Assembly (NCBI RefSeq): GCF_013373795.3 | Contig: NZ_CP088022.1 | Coordinates: 620,001 to 684,000 of the forward strand | Length of the DNA stretch: 64,000 nucleotides | Source of the DNA: Bradyrhizobium quebecense | Lineage (GTDB): Bacteria; Pseudomonadota; Alphaproteobacteria; Rhizobiales; Xanthobacteraceae | Direction: 5' to 3' | Part shown: piece by piece, positions 25,402-32,932 of the stretch | Layout of the letters: every line of letters starts with the position of its first letter | Numbering within the stretch: the first letter of the stretch is position 1 | Notes under the pieces: model-generated | The model's input: only the letters and a program-made list of their open reading frames with translations | What the model was told of the DNA's origin: nothing | The model's database searches: none | Translations under genes and position numbers: made by a program

Positions 25402-26982
25402 ATGCCGACAGCGATCTCCGCGAGGGGGCGAGGCCTCACAAGGCGTCAGCTTCTGGTGCGCGCGGCGTCTACGGCCGCGCTGGCGGGATTGGGCTCGCTG
25501 GCAAAGCCATATCTGAGCCGCGCCGCGGATCGGCCTGCGATCGCGGGCATCCAGTCCGGCGACGTCGCCAGCGATTCCGCGGTCATCTGGGCTCGCGCCG
25601 ATCGCGCCGCGCGCATGCAGATCGAATGCGCCGCGGTGGAAAGCTTCGCCACTATCCTGCGTACCGCGTCCGCCGATGCACTGCCTGAGCGCGACTTCAC
25701 CGCCAAGCTGCTGCTCGACGGCCTGCCGCCGGGCCAGGACCTATTTTACCGTATCCGCTTCGAGGATCGCGACGGCGTCGCCGGCGAAAGCCGCATTGGG
25801 CATTTCCGCACCGCGCCGGTCGACCGCCACTCGGTCTCGTTCGTCTGGTCCGGCGACGTCGTGGGGCAGGGCTGGGGCATCGACCCCGCGCGCGGCGGCC
25901 TGCGCAGCTATCGCACCATGCTGAACGAGCGCCCGGATTTCTTCATCCACTCCGGCGATCACATCTATGCGGATTGCACGGTGCCGTCTGAGCAGACCCT
26001 GCCGAACGGCGAGATCTGGCGCAACCTCGTCACCGAGGAGAAATCGGTCGTCGCGCACAGCCTCGAGGAGTTTCGCGGCAACTACAAATACAACTGGCTC
26101 GACGAGAATTTCCGTGCCTTCCACGCCGAGGTACCGATGTTGGCGCAGTGGGACGACCACGAGGTGGCCGACGACTGGGCGCCGATCGGCACCGCTGACG
26201 CAACCGGCTACGATACGGACGGCACCTCGCGCCTGGTGGCGCGGGCGCGCCGCGCCTTCCACGAATTCATGCCCATGCGGCTGATGCCGGAGCGCGACGG
26301 CCGGGTCTATCGCAAGATCGCCTATGGGCCGCTGCTCGACGTCTTCATCGTCGACATGCGCTCCTATCGCGATTCCAGCTGGAACAAGCAGGGCGACGCG
26401 GACCAGGCGTTCATCCTTGGTCAGGATCAGCTCGCCTGGCTGAAGCGGGAGCTGGTGGCGTCGGATGCCGTCTGGAAGGTGGTCGCCGCGGATCTGCCGA
26501 TCGGCCTCGTCAGCCTGGATGCCGTCGCGCTCGGCGACGGCCCGCTTGAGCGGCGCGAGCACGAGATCGCCGATCTCTTGTCCTTCATGAAGCGCGCCGG
26601 CATCCGCAACACGGTGTGGCTCACCGCCGACATGCACTACACCGCTGCGCATCATTATGATCCGAACCGCGCCGTGTTTCAGGAGTTCGAGCCGTTCTGG
26701 GAATTCGTCTCCGGCCCGCTGCATGCCGGCACCTGGTCGCCAGGCGAGCTCGACAACACCTTCGGCCCCAAAGCGATGTACCAGAAGGGCTGCTCGGCCG
26801 AGCAGGGCGACAATCTCGCGCCGTGCTTCGGCCTGCAATTCTTCGGCCGCGTCGACATCGACGGCAAGACCGGCGTGATGAAAGTGACCCTGAAGGACGT
26901 CGACAACCACGATCTCTGGTCGGTCGACATCGAGCCGCGGCCGGATGCGCGGCCCGCCCAGATCATGGCGCAACACATCTAG
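25402..26982 (+). CDS. phoD: Alkaline phosphatase D family protein (PhoD), Tat-exported
   Basis: Periplasmic phosphodiesterase/phosphomonoesterase, 526 residues. A twin-arginine signal (LTRRQLLVRAAS, residues 13-24) and hydrophobic region end near AADRPAI. A fibronectin-like N-terminal domain precedes the metallophosphatase core. Metal-binding segments include SGDHIYAD near residue 185, QWDDHEVADDW near 250 and TADMHYTAAHH near 410. PhoD enzymes use calcium and iron. ATG 25402 has AAGG 7 bases upstream; a TTG at 25378 is in frame but unlikely. The PHO-like array upstream suggests induction by phosphate starvation. Confidence 0.93.
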   Translation: MPTAISARGRGLTRRQLLVRAASTAALAGLGSLAKPYLSRAADRPAIAGIQSGDVASDSAVIWARADRAARMQIECAAVESFATILRTASADALPERDFTAKLLLDGLPPGQDLFYRIRFEDRDGVAGESRIGHFRTAPVDRHSVSFVWSGDVVGQGWGIDPARGGLRSYRTMLNERPDFFIHSGDHIYADCTVPSEQTLPNGEIWRNLVTEEKSVVAHSLEEFRGNYKYNWLDENFRAFHAEVPMLAQWDDHEVADDWAPIGTADATGYDTDGTSRLVARARRAFHEFMPMRLMPERDGRVYRKIAYGPLLDVFIVDMRSYRDSSWNKQGDADQAFILGQDQLAWLKRELVASDAVWKVVAADLPIGLVSLDAVALGDGPLERREHEIADLLSFMKRAGIRNTVWLTADMHYTAAHHYDPNRAVFQEFEPFWEFVSGPLHAGTWSPGELDNTFGPKAMYQKGCSAEQGDNLAPCFGLQFFGRVDIDGKTGVMKVTLKDVDNHDLWSVDIEPRPDARPAQIMAQHI

Positions 26983-26989
26983 AACCCAT

Positions 26990-27040
26990 AGCGTTTTCGA
27001 GCGAGGTGGGTTCCGGTTCGCGTGAGGAAAACGCGTCAAG
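26990..27040 (+). repeat. Palindromic repeat family A, copy 4
   Basis: AGCGTTTTCGAGCGAGGTGG ... CCGGTTCGCGTGAGGAAAACGC matches the family core with three substitutions. The GCGTTTTC/GAAAACGC ends are intact. It follows the phoD stop by about 8 bases. Confidence 0.85.
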
Positions 27041-27201
27041 CGAGGATTCGTCGCGACATCTTGATTTGCGGGTGCCTTGCCCGAAGGGCCGGTTTGCGGG
27101 CAGACTGCGTGTTGGTAGTTCTGCCAATTTCATTCCGACTAGACGATTTGCTGGCGTGACGTCGTCGATGACATCGGCGTCCCACGCGTCAGGAGCTATC
27201 C

Positions 27202-28020
27202 ATGGACAGTCTGCAGACACAGGGCATCAGCCTGCCGCAGCTCGGGCTCGGCACCTTCCGCATGCAGGGCGACGCCTGCCGCGCGGCGGTCGAGAGCGCG
27301 CTCGGGCTCGGTTACCGCCATATCGACACCGCCGAGATGTACGGCAATGAGGAAGCGATCGGGGCCGCAATCGCAGACGCGAAGGTCGCGCGCAAGGACC
27401 TGCATGTGACCACCAAGGTCTGGCACGAGAACCTGGCGCCGGACGCGATCCGGAAAGCGTTCGACGCGAGCCTGAAGAAGCTGCCCCTCGATCACGTCGA
27501 CCTTTATCTGGTGCACTGGCCGTCGCGGAACATGAAGCTGCCCGCGGTCTTCGAGACGCTGATGAAGCTGAAGCAGGAGGGCCGCACCCGCGCGATCGGC
27601 GTCGCCAATTTCACCACCGCGCTGCTCAGGACCGTGGTCGAGGACATCAAGGCGCCGATCGCCTGCAACCAGATCGAATATCATGCGATGCTGGACCAGA
27701 CGCCGGTGCAAAAATATCTCGCCGCGAAATCGATCCCGCTGGTGGCCTATTGCCCCCTGGCCCAGGGTCGTTTCGCGACCGACGAGACGCTGGCGAAAAT
27801 CGGCAGCAAGCATGATGCGACCGCAGCCCAGGTGGCGCTGAAATGGCTGCTCGACCAGGATGGCGTTGCGGCCATCCCGAAAGCCTCGCGCGCGGAAAGC
27901 CAAAAGGCCAATCTCGACGCGCTGAAGGTCAAGCTCGACGACGACGACCGCAAGGCGATCGCTGCGCTGCGCAAGGACATGCGCTGCGTCAATCCAGGTT
28001 TTGCGCCGGCGTGGGATTAA
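27202..28020 (+). CDS. Aldo/keto reductase
   Basis: A 272-residue NADPH-dependent reductase of the AKR superfamily, closest in layout to 2,5-diketo-D-gluconate reductases (DkgA/DkgB). The catalytic tetrad is present: D42 and Y47 in IDTAEMYGNE, lysine in VTTKVWH near 73 and histidine in LVHWP near 106. The C-terminal cofactor segment IPKASRAES is also present. AGGAG precedes the ATG at 27202. It is monocistronic, followed by a strong hairpin. The true substrate is unknown; small aldehydes such as methylglyoxal are common for the group. Confidence 0.92.
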   Translation: MDSLQTQGISLPQLGLGTFRMQGDACRAAVESALGLGYRHIDTAEMYGNEEAIGAAIADAKVARKDLHVTTKVWHENLAPDAIRKAFDASLKKLPLDHVDLYLVHWPSRNMKLPAVFETLMKLKQEGRTRAIGVANFTTALLRTVVEDIKAPIACNQIEYHAMLDQTPVQKYLAAKSIPLVAYCPLAQGRFATDETLAKIGSKHDATAAQVALKWLLDQDGVAAIPKASRAESQKANLDALKVKLDDDDRKAIAALRKDMRCVNPGFAPAWD

Positions 28021-28052
28021 GCCGTCGACCTCCCGATACGATTGCTGAAAAA

Positions 28053-28080
28053 GAAAATGGCTCCGCGAGGAGCCATTTTC
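28053..28080. terminator. Bidirectional terminator hairpin
   Basis: GAAAATGGCTCC and GGAGCCATTTTC form a perfect 12-bp stem around GCGA. The A- and T-rich stem ends provide T-tracts in both directions. It separates the aldo/keto reductase from the convergent small histidine-rich gene and can serve both. Confidence 0.85.
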
Positions 28081-28111
28081 CGTTGTGTCGGTCTCTTGGA
28101 TGTGTCGGCGG

Positions 28112-28330
28112 TTAGTAGCGGTCGCGCCGAATTACGACCGTGCGGTCATGGTCGTGATGCCAGCCACGATGCCAACCACGGTCATGGCGCATCTCGGCGC
28201 GCGCACCCCAGCCGCGATCCCAGTGATGGTGATGGCCGCGCTTGATCACGACGGTCTCGGCGCTCGCGATCGACGGAACGGCCACTGCAAGCGTACCAAT
28301 CGCCGCAAGAACAAAACCAATTTTTTTCAT
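28112..28330 (-). CDS. Small exported histidine/arginine/tryptophan-rich protein
   Basis: A 72-residue protein with a signal peptide (MKKIGFVLAAIGTLAVAVPSIASA, cleavage after ASA at residue 24). The mature part of under 50 residues contains HHHH, repeated HRGW/DRGW motifs and many arginines, ending DRTVVIRRDRY. AGGAGG lies 5 bases before the ATG. Such composition suggests metal binding or interaction with surface polyanions, but neither is shown. The frame is open further upstream, without signal features. Confidence 0.75.
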   Translation of the reverse strand: MKKIGFVLAAIGTLAVAVPSIASAETVVIKRGHHHHWDRGWGARAEMRHDRGWHRGWHHDHDRTVVIRRDRY

Positions 28331-28491
28331 TTCATCCTCCTCAAATGATGCGGGGAGGAAACCGTACAGGCATCGAAACGTTCCTTCGGAATCGGCGGAG
28401 TTTTCTGAACGGTTGTTCAGGTGGCCTTGCCTAACCACTGCGTCCGACGCATCATCGTGCCATAACAATCAATGTTCGGGGGGACGTTGCC

Positions 28492-29772
28492 GTGAGTGGA
28501 TTTTCACGCCGGGATTTTTTGAAGGGTACGGGATCGGCCGCCGCTGCTGTGATTGCAGGGCCGGCCGCTGCGGCGATGGGGCCGGACGACAAATTCGACC
28601 TCGTGATCAAGAGCGGCGACGTGATCGATCCCAGCCAGTCGCTGCGCGGCAAGCGCGACATCGGTATCCGCTGGGGCCTGATCGAGGCGATCGAGGACGA
28701 GATCCCGGCCGCGCGCGCCGCCAAGATCATCGACGCATCGGGCAAGCTCGTGATGCCGGGCCTCGTTGACCTGCACTGCCACGTCTATCCCTACGGCTCG
28801 GCAATCGGCATTCCCGCCGACGAGCTGGTGCAGTTCCAGGGCACCACGACGGTCGTCTCGGCCGGCGATGCCGGCGTCAACAATCTCGCGGCGCTGCGGC
28901 GCTTCATCGTCGCGCAGTCGCGGACGCGGATCTACGCCTTCGTTCATATCGCCAACAACGGCCTGTCGGCCTTCCCGGTGGCCGAGCTCTACAACATCGA
29001 CAACGCCCAGGTCGAAGCCTGCGCGATGGCGCTCGCCGAGAACCCGGACTTCCTGATCGGGGTCAAGGTGCGGATGTCGGAGAACGTCATCTTCAAGCAT
29101 GGCATCGAGCCGCTGAAGCGCGGCATCCAGGCCTGCGAGATGTGCGGCTGGCCGGCGCGGATGATGGTGCATATCGGCGGTGTCGAGACCAGGGAGTTGA
29201 TGTCCGACATCCTCGATCTGCTGCGGCCGGGCGATATCCTCACCCACGCCTATTCCGGCGCGCCGAACATGTCCGGCGCCTTCACCAACATCGTGCAGGA
29301 CGGCAAGCTGCTGCCGGCGGCGCTCGCGGCCAAGCAACGCGGCGTGCTGTTCGACGTCGGCCATGGCGGCGGCAGCTTCGATTTCACGGTCGCCGAGATC
29401 GCCATCCCCGCCGGTTGCACGCCCGATACGATCTCGTCCGACATCCACGTCTTCTCGGGCAATTCGCCCGGCATCCCGTTCCTGCCGAATGTGATGAGCA
29501 AGTTCCTGGCGATGGGCTCCTCGCTGGATCAGGTGGTGGCGATGGCGACCTCGGTGCCGGCGCGGATCATCAACCGCACCCCGAAGATCGGCACGCTGCA
29601 GCGCGGGGCCCCCGGCGATGTCGCGATCCTGGACCTCATCGAAGGCCCGGTCACCTTCGTCGACACCCGCAACAACAAGCGCGACGGCAATCTGCAGCTG
29701 AAGCCGGTGCAGACCGTGGTCAACGGCGTGCCGTTCGGCCGGCCCTATCAGGCGCCGTTTTCGGTGCGATAA
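28492..29772 (+). CDS. Tat-exported amidohydrolase/deacetylase
   Basis: A 426-residue metal-dependent hydrolase of the amidohydrolase superfamily. A twin-arginine signal (FSRRDFLKGTGSAAAAVIAG) opens the protein. The metal-binding DLHCH lies near residue 93, further ligand segments follow (MVHIGG near 224, SSDIHV near 318), and LQRGAPGDVAILD is the usual C-terminal strand. GTG start with GGGGGG 8 bases upstream. Dihydroorotase-like cytoplasmic relatives are common; a periplasmic one is less so. It precedes a regulator and a ring-cleavage dioxygenase gene. The substrate is unknown. Confidence 0.87.
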   Translation: MSGFSRRDFLKGTGSAAAAVIAGPAAAAMGPDDKFDLVIKSGDVIDPSQSLRGKRDIGIRWGLIEAIEDEIPAARAAKIIDASGKLVMPGLVDLHCHVYPYGSAIGIPADELVQFQGTTTVVSAGDAGVNNLAALRRFIVAQSRTRIYAFVHIANNGLSAFPVAELYNIDNAQVEACAMALAENPDFLIGVKVRMSENVIFKHGIEPLKRGIQACEMCGWPARMMVHIGGVETRELMSDILDLLRPGDILTHAYSGAPNMSGAFTNIVQDGKLLPAALAAKQRGVLFDVGHGGGSFDFTVAEIAIPAGCTPDTISSDIHVFSGNSPGIPFLPNVMSKFLAMGSSLDQVVAMATSVPARIINRTPKIGTLQRGAPGDVAILDLIEGPVTFVDTRNNKRDGNLQLKPVQTVVNGVPFGRPYQAPFSVR

Positions 29773-29862
29773 GCGGCAGGCCCCGCCGGTTTCCTGTCAT
29801 TGATCCGCGTCAAGGACAGGAAATCTTGCTCGTCGATGATGGGCAATTATAAGGGGCACGTC

Positions 29863-30135
29863 GTGACTGGGAATCGTTCCTCCATAGACCGATTGGCACG
29901 CTCTTCCGCGCCTGGTGGTACGTCGTTTTCCGAAAGCGACTTCCTGCGGCAACTGGGCGAGGCCATGCGCGGGGCGCGGGCTAATATCGGCATGACGCGT
30001 CGCGAACTGGCCCGCCGATCCGGCGTGTCGCAGCGCTACATTGCTCTCATCGAAGCGGGCAAGGGCAACGTCTCAATCTTGCTGCTGCTGCGCATTTTGA
30101 ACGCGTTCCGCAGCGACGCCCCCAAGCCGGCCTGA
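29863..30135 (+). CDS. XRE-family helix-turn-helix regulator, BoxR-like N-terminal part
   Basis: A 90-residue DNA-binding protein consisting of little more than a Cro/C1 helix-turn-helix (FLRQLGEAMRGARANIG, then TRRELARRSGVSQRYIALIE and GNVSILLLLRIL). The wording is close to the N-terminus of BoxR-type regulators of aromatic degradation, which carry a shikimate-kinase-like domain absent here. GTG 29863 is chosen because AAGGGG lies 6 bases upstream; ATGs at 29836 and 29839 would add about 8-9 residues. It stands 23 bases before an aromatic dioxygenase gene that it probably controls. Confidence 0.75.
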   Translation: MTGNRSSIDRLARSSAPGGTSFSESDFLRQLGEAMRGARANIGMTRRELARRSGVSQRYIALIEAGKGNVSILLLLRILNAFRSDAPKPA

Positions 30136-30158
30136 CCGGGAAAGGGAAGATCACGCCG

Positions 30159-31013
30159 ATGGGTGAACTCGTTCTTGCTGCCAAGGTCAGCCACGTACCG
30201 TCCCTGATGCTGTCGGAACGCCCCGATCACCCGTTGCACGATGCGCGGGCCGGCGCGGTCGCCGCATTACATGAGCTCGGCCGGCGCGCCAGGGAACGCG
30301 GCGTGTCGACCTTCGTGGTGTTCGATACGCATTGGCTGTCCAATTTCGGCTACCACATCAACGCCAATACCCGGCACGGCGGCTCATTCACGAGCCACGA
30401 GGCGCCGCAGATGATCAAGGATCTGCGCTACGATTGGCCGGGGAATACCGCGCTTGCGGAAGCGATTGCGAGCGAGGCGGAGAGCGATGGCCTCAATGTG
30501 ATGGCGCACCGGGTCGAAAGCCTCGGTCTTGAATACGGCACCATCGTCCCGATGCACTACCTGAACCAAGATGGCTGGGCCAAGGTCGTCTCGGTTGCGT
30601 CGCCGCTGTTCACGTCGATGGAGGAGAGCCGGCTGCTCGGCGAAGCGACTCGCCGTGCGATCGCGCGGTCCGGTGAGCGGGTCGCGCTGCTCGCCAGCGG
30701 ATCGCTGTCGCATCGGTTATTGCCGAACAAGAAGCTTGGCCCCGAAGCCTGGACATCGATCGCCAGCGAATTCAACCGCCAGGTCGATCTGCGTGTGCTC
30801 GAGCTGTGGCAGCAGCGCCGTTACCGGGAGTTCCTCGACATGCTCCCCGATTACGCTGTGCGGTGCAACGGCGAGGGCGGCATGGCCGATACCATCATGC
30901 TATTTGCCGCGCTCGGCTGGTACGATTTTCATGGCGCGGCCGAGCAGCTCTGCGATTATTTTCCGTCGAGCGGCAGCGGCCAGGTGCATGTGGAATTTCA
31001 CCTGACCGCGTGA
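30159..31013 (+). CDS. hpaD: 3,4-dihydroxyphenylacetate 2,3-dioxygenase-like extradiol enzyme
   Basis: A 284-residue class III (LigB-type) extradiol dioxygenase, similar to proteobacterial HpaD, which opens the ring of homoprotocatechuate. Putative iron-ligand histidines occur in KVSHVPSL (near residue 11) and DTHWLSN (near 58); the GTIVPMHYL and GSLSHRL segments are also typical. The following hpa steps (HpaE, HpaF, HpaG and so on) are not in the window. The assignment to the family is firm, the exact substrate is inferred. It forms a likely unit with the small XRE regulator upstream. Confidence 0.85.
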   Translation: MGELVLAAKVSHVPSLMLSERPDHPLHDARAGAVAALHELGRRARERGVSTFVVFDTHWLSNFGYHINANTRHGGSFTSHEAPQMIKDLRYDWPGNTALAEAIASEAESDGLNVMAHRVESLGLEYGTIVPMHYLNQDGWAKVVSVASPLFTSMEESRLLGEATRRAIARSGERVALLASGSLSHRLLPNKKLGPEAWTSIASEFNRQVDLRVLELWQQRRYREFLDMLPDYAVRCNGEGGMADTIMLFAALGWYDFHGAAEQLCDYFPSSGSGQVHVEFHLTA

Positions 31014-31031
31014 GACGGCGAATGCGGATCG

Positions 31032-32270
31032 CTAGCCGTGCTTCTCCACATTGCTGCTGCGCGCCGGCACGCCGAATTCCTTGCGGCACACCTCGGCCAG
31101 CACCGCGACGCCCTCGCGGATCTGCTCGTGCGAGGGGCTGGCGAAGCAGAGGCGGAGCCGGCTGCTGGAATGGGCCTTGTTGGTCGACCATTCCGGTCCC
31201 GGATTGATCGAGACCCCGGCGGCAAGCGCCGCCTGGTAGAGCTTCAACGTGTCGACATTGTCGGGCAGCTTGACCCAGAGGAAGATGCCGCCCTTGGGCG
31301 CCTCGAATTCGGCCGCGGTGCCGAACTGCTCGTTCAGCGCCTCCATCAGCGTGTCGAGCTTGGCGCGCAGGCCACGGGTCAGCCGCGGAACGTGGGTCGC
31401 AAAATGCGGCGCGCAATATTCCGAGAGCACCATCTGCTCCAGCGCGCCCGAGCCGGCGTCGGTCTTCAGCGGCAGCATCCGCGACATGATTTCCCAGGGC
31501 GCGACGATGAAGCCGACCCGCAGCGCCGGTGCGATCGACTTCGAGAACGAGCCGATATGGATCACGCCGCCATGCTTGCTCATGGCATAGATCGCGGGCG
31601 GCCGTTCGCCGTTCCAGATCAGATCGGCATAGCAATCGTCCTCGAAGATCGGCACGCCGTATTCTTTGGACAGCGTCAGCATCTCGGCGCGGGGGCTCTC
31701 GGGGAGGATCGAGCCGGTCGGGTTCTGCACGGTCGGGATGGTGTAGATGTATTTCGGCGTGATGCCGCGCCGCTTGTGATCGGCGAGCGCTGCGGCCAGC
31801 GCATCGATCCGGATGCCGTCGCCATCAAGGGGAATGCCGACCGCGTTGACGCCGAGGCGGGTCAGCCGGTTCAGCGAGCCCTGATAGGTTTCCTGCTCGA
31901 TCAGCACGGTGTCGCCCTTGGCGAGCAGCGTGTGATTGACGAGGTCAAGCGCCTGCAGCGAGCCGGAGACGATCATGATCTCGTCCGGCGTGCAGGCAAT
32001 CCCGGCGTCGCGCTTCAGCTTCTCGGTGAGGAACTGGCGCAGCGGCAGATAGCCCTGCGGCCCGTGCGCGAGGTTGTAGGTCGCGAGATTCCTGCCCTCG
32101 CGCTTCAGCACGGCATTGACCGCTTCCAGTAGTCCGTCGACCGGGACCTGGTCGGGATCGTTGTTGCCGCCGACGAAGCAGTATTTCGCGAGCCCGGTCC
32201 AGCGCGCGGCCGGCGCAGGCAGGCCGGCCGGAAGCAGCGGTGCAAAGTCGAACTGGGCTGAGGTGGACAT
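31032..32270 (-). CDS. PLP-dependent aminotransferase (class I/II, LysN/MocR-like)
   Basis: A 412-residue fold-type I aminotransferase without the GntR domain of MocR proteins. The segment NLAHGPQGYLPLRQFL near residue 65 and the PLP lysine in GSFSKSIAPALRVGF near 235 are intact. It resembles 2-aminoadipate or aromatic aminotransferases. ATG 32270 is preferred; the upstream extension to 32315 is not family-like. It is convergent with hpaD and ends 18 bases from it. A role in feeding aromatic or branched amino acids into catabolism is plausible but unproven. Confidence 0.87.
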   Translation of the reverse strand: MSTSAQFDFAPLLPAGLPAPAARWTGLAKYCFVGGNNDPDQVPVDGLLEAVNAVLKREGRNLATYNLAHGPQGYLPLRQFLTEKLKRDAGIACTPDEIMIVSGSLQALDLVNHTLLAKGDTVLIEQETYQGSLNRLTRLGVNAVGIPLDGDGIRIDALAAALADHKRRGITPKYIYTIPTVQNPTGSILPESPRAEMLTLSKEYGVPIFEDDCYADLIWNGERPPAIYAMSKHGGVIHIGSFSKSIAPALRVGFIVAPWEIMSRMLPLKTDAGSGALEQMVLSEYCAPHFATHVPRLTRGLRAKLDTLMEALNEQFGTAAEFEAPKGGIFLWVKLPDNVDTLKLYQAALAAGVSINPGPEWSTNKAHSSSRLRLCFASPSHEQIREGVAVLAEVCRKEFGVPARSSNVEKHG

Positions 32271-32330
32271 GGACGTTTCGCTCCGTGTTGTTGTCGTTGA
32301 GAAGGCCCGTGGCAAAGGCCTTCCATGAAG

Positions 32331-32873
32331 TCAGTTCTTGCCGGTCGGCCGGATCGGGCGACCCTGGCTGATGAAGGCATAGTGCCCGGCGCCGACGCTG
32401 CCGACCATCAGGGCCTCGACCGCAGGTTCCGCGATCTCGCCGGCGGCCGCCCAATCGACCACGAAATTGGCGCCGGTGCCGCCGCGGGTATCGGTCGTCG
32501 CGATCGAGACCTCGACGGTCGCAAACGGTTTTAGCGCGATCGGCGATTTGAGGTAGCTCTCCACCATCTTGCCTGATGTGTCGAAATAGGCGATCCGCTT
32601 CAGCACCAGGGGCCTCGTCTCGGAGGCATTGTGCACGCTGAGCGTCACCGAGAAATCGGCCCTGAGCTTGCCCTGGCTCATCGACACGCTGGAATAGACC
32701 GGCACGTAGAATGCACCGGAGGCCGTGAGGCCTTCCGATGGCACCGCCGTCAGCGAGTTCGCAAAATTTTGTTCAATACTTGCCGAGGATTGTGCTAGCG
32801 CCTCGGTCATGCGCACGGTGAGCAGGCAGAGCAAAACTGCCAGAAAAATGCCGCCTGCGCGGATGTGACACAT
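32331..32873 (-). CDS. DUF3124 family exported protein
   Basis: A 180-residue secreted protein with an N-terminal hydrophobic signal (GIFLAVLLCLLTVRM, likely cleavage near ALAQ) and a beta-rich domain. YVPVYSSVSMSQG and TTDTRGGTGANFVVDW are the recognisable DUF3124 segments. The function of this family is not established. The start is uncertain: ATG 32873 gives a normal signal peptide, while the frame stays open to 32915. It is divergent from the cation antiporter gene, the starts lying about 60 bases apart. Confidence 0.8.
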   Translation of the reverse strand: MCHIRAGGIFLAVLLCLLTVRMTEALAQSSASIEQNFANSLTAVPSEGLTASGAFYVPVYSSVSMSQGKLRADFSVTLSVHNASETRPLVLKRIAYFDTSGKMVESYLKSPIALKPFATVEVSIATTDTRGGTGANFVVDWAAAGEIAEPAVEALMVGSVGAGHYAFISQGRPIRPTGKN

Positions 32874-32932
32874 TGCTCGGTTGATCCTCACGCCCGGCCC
32901 TCTAGGTTGCGGCAACAGGAAGTCTTTGACGC

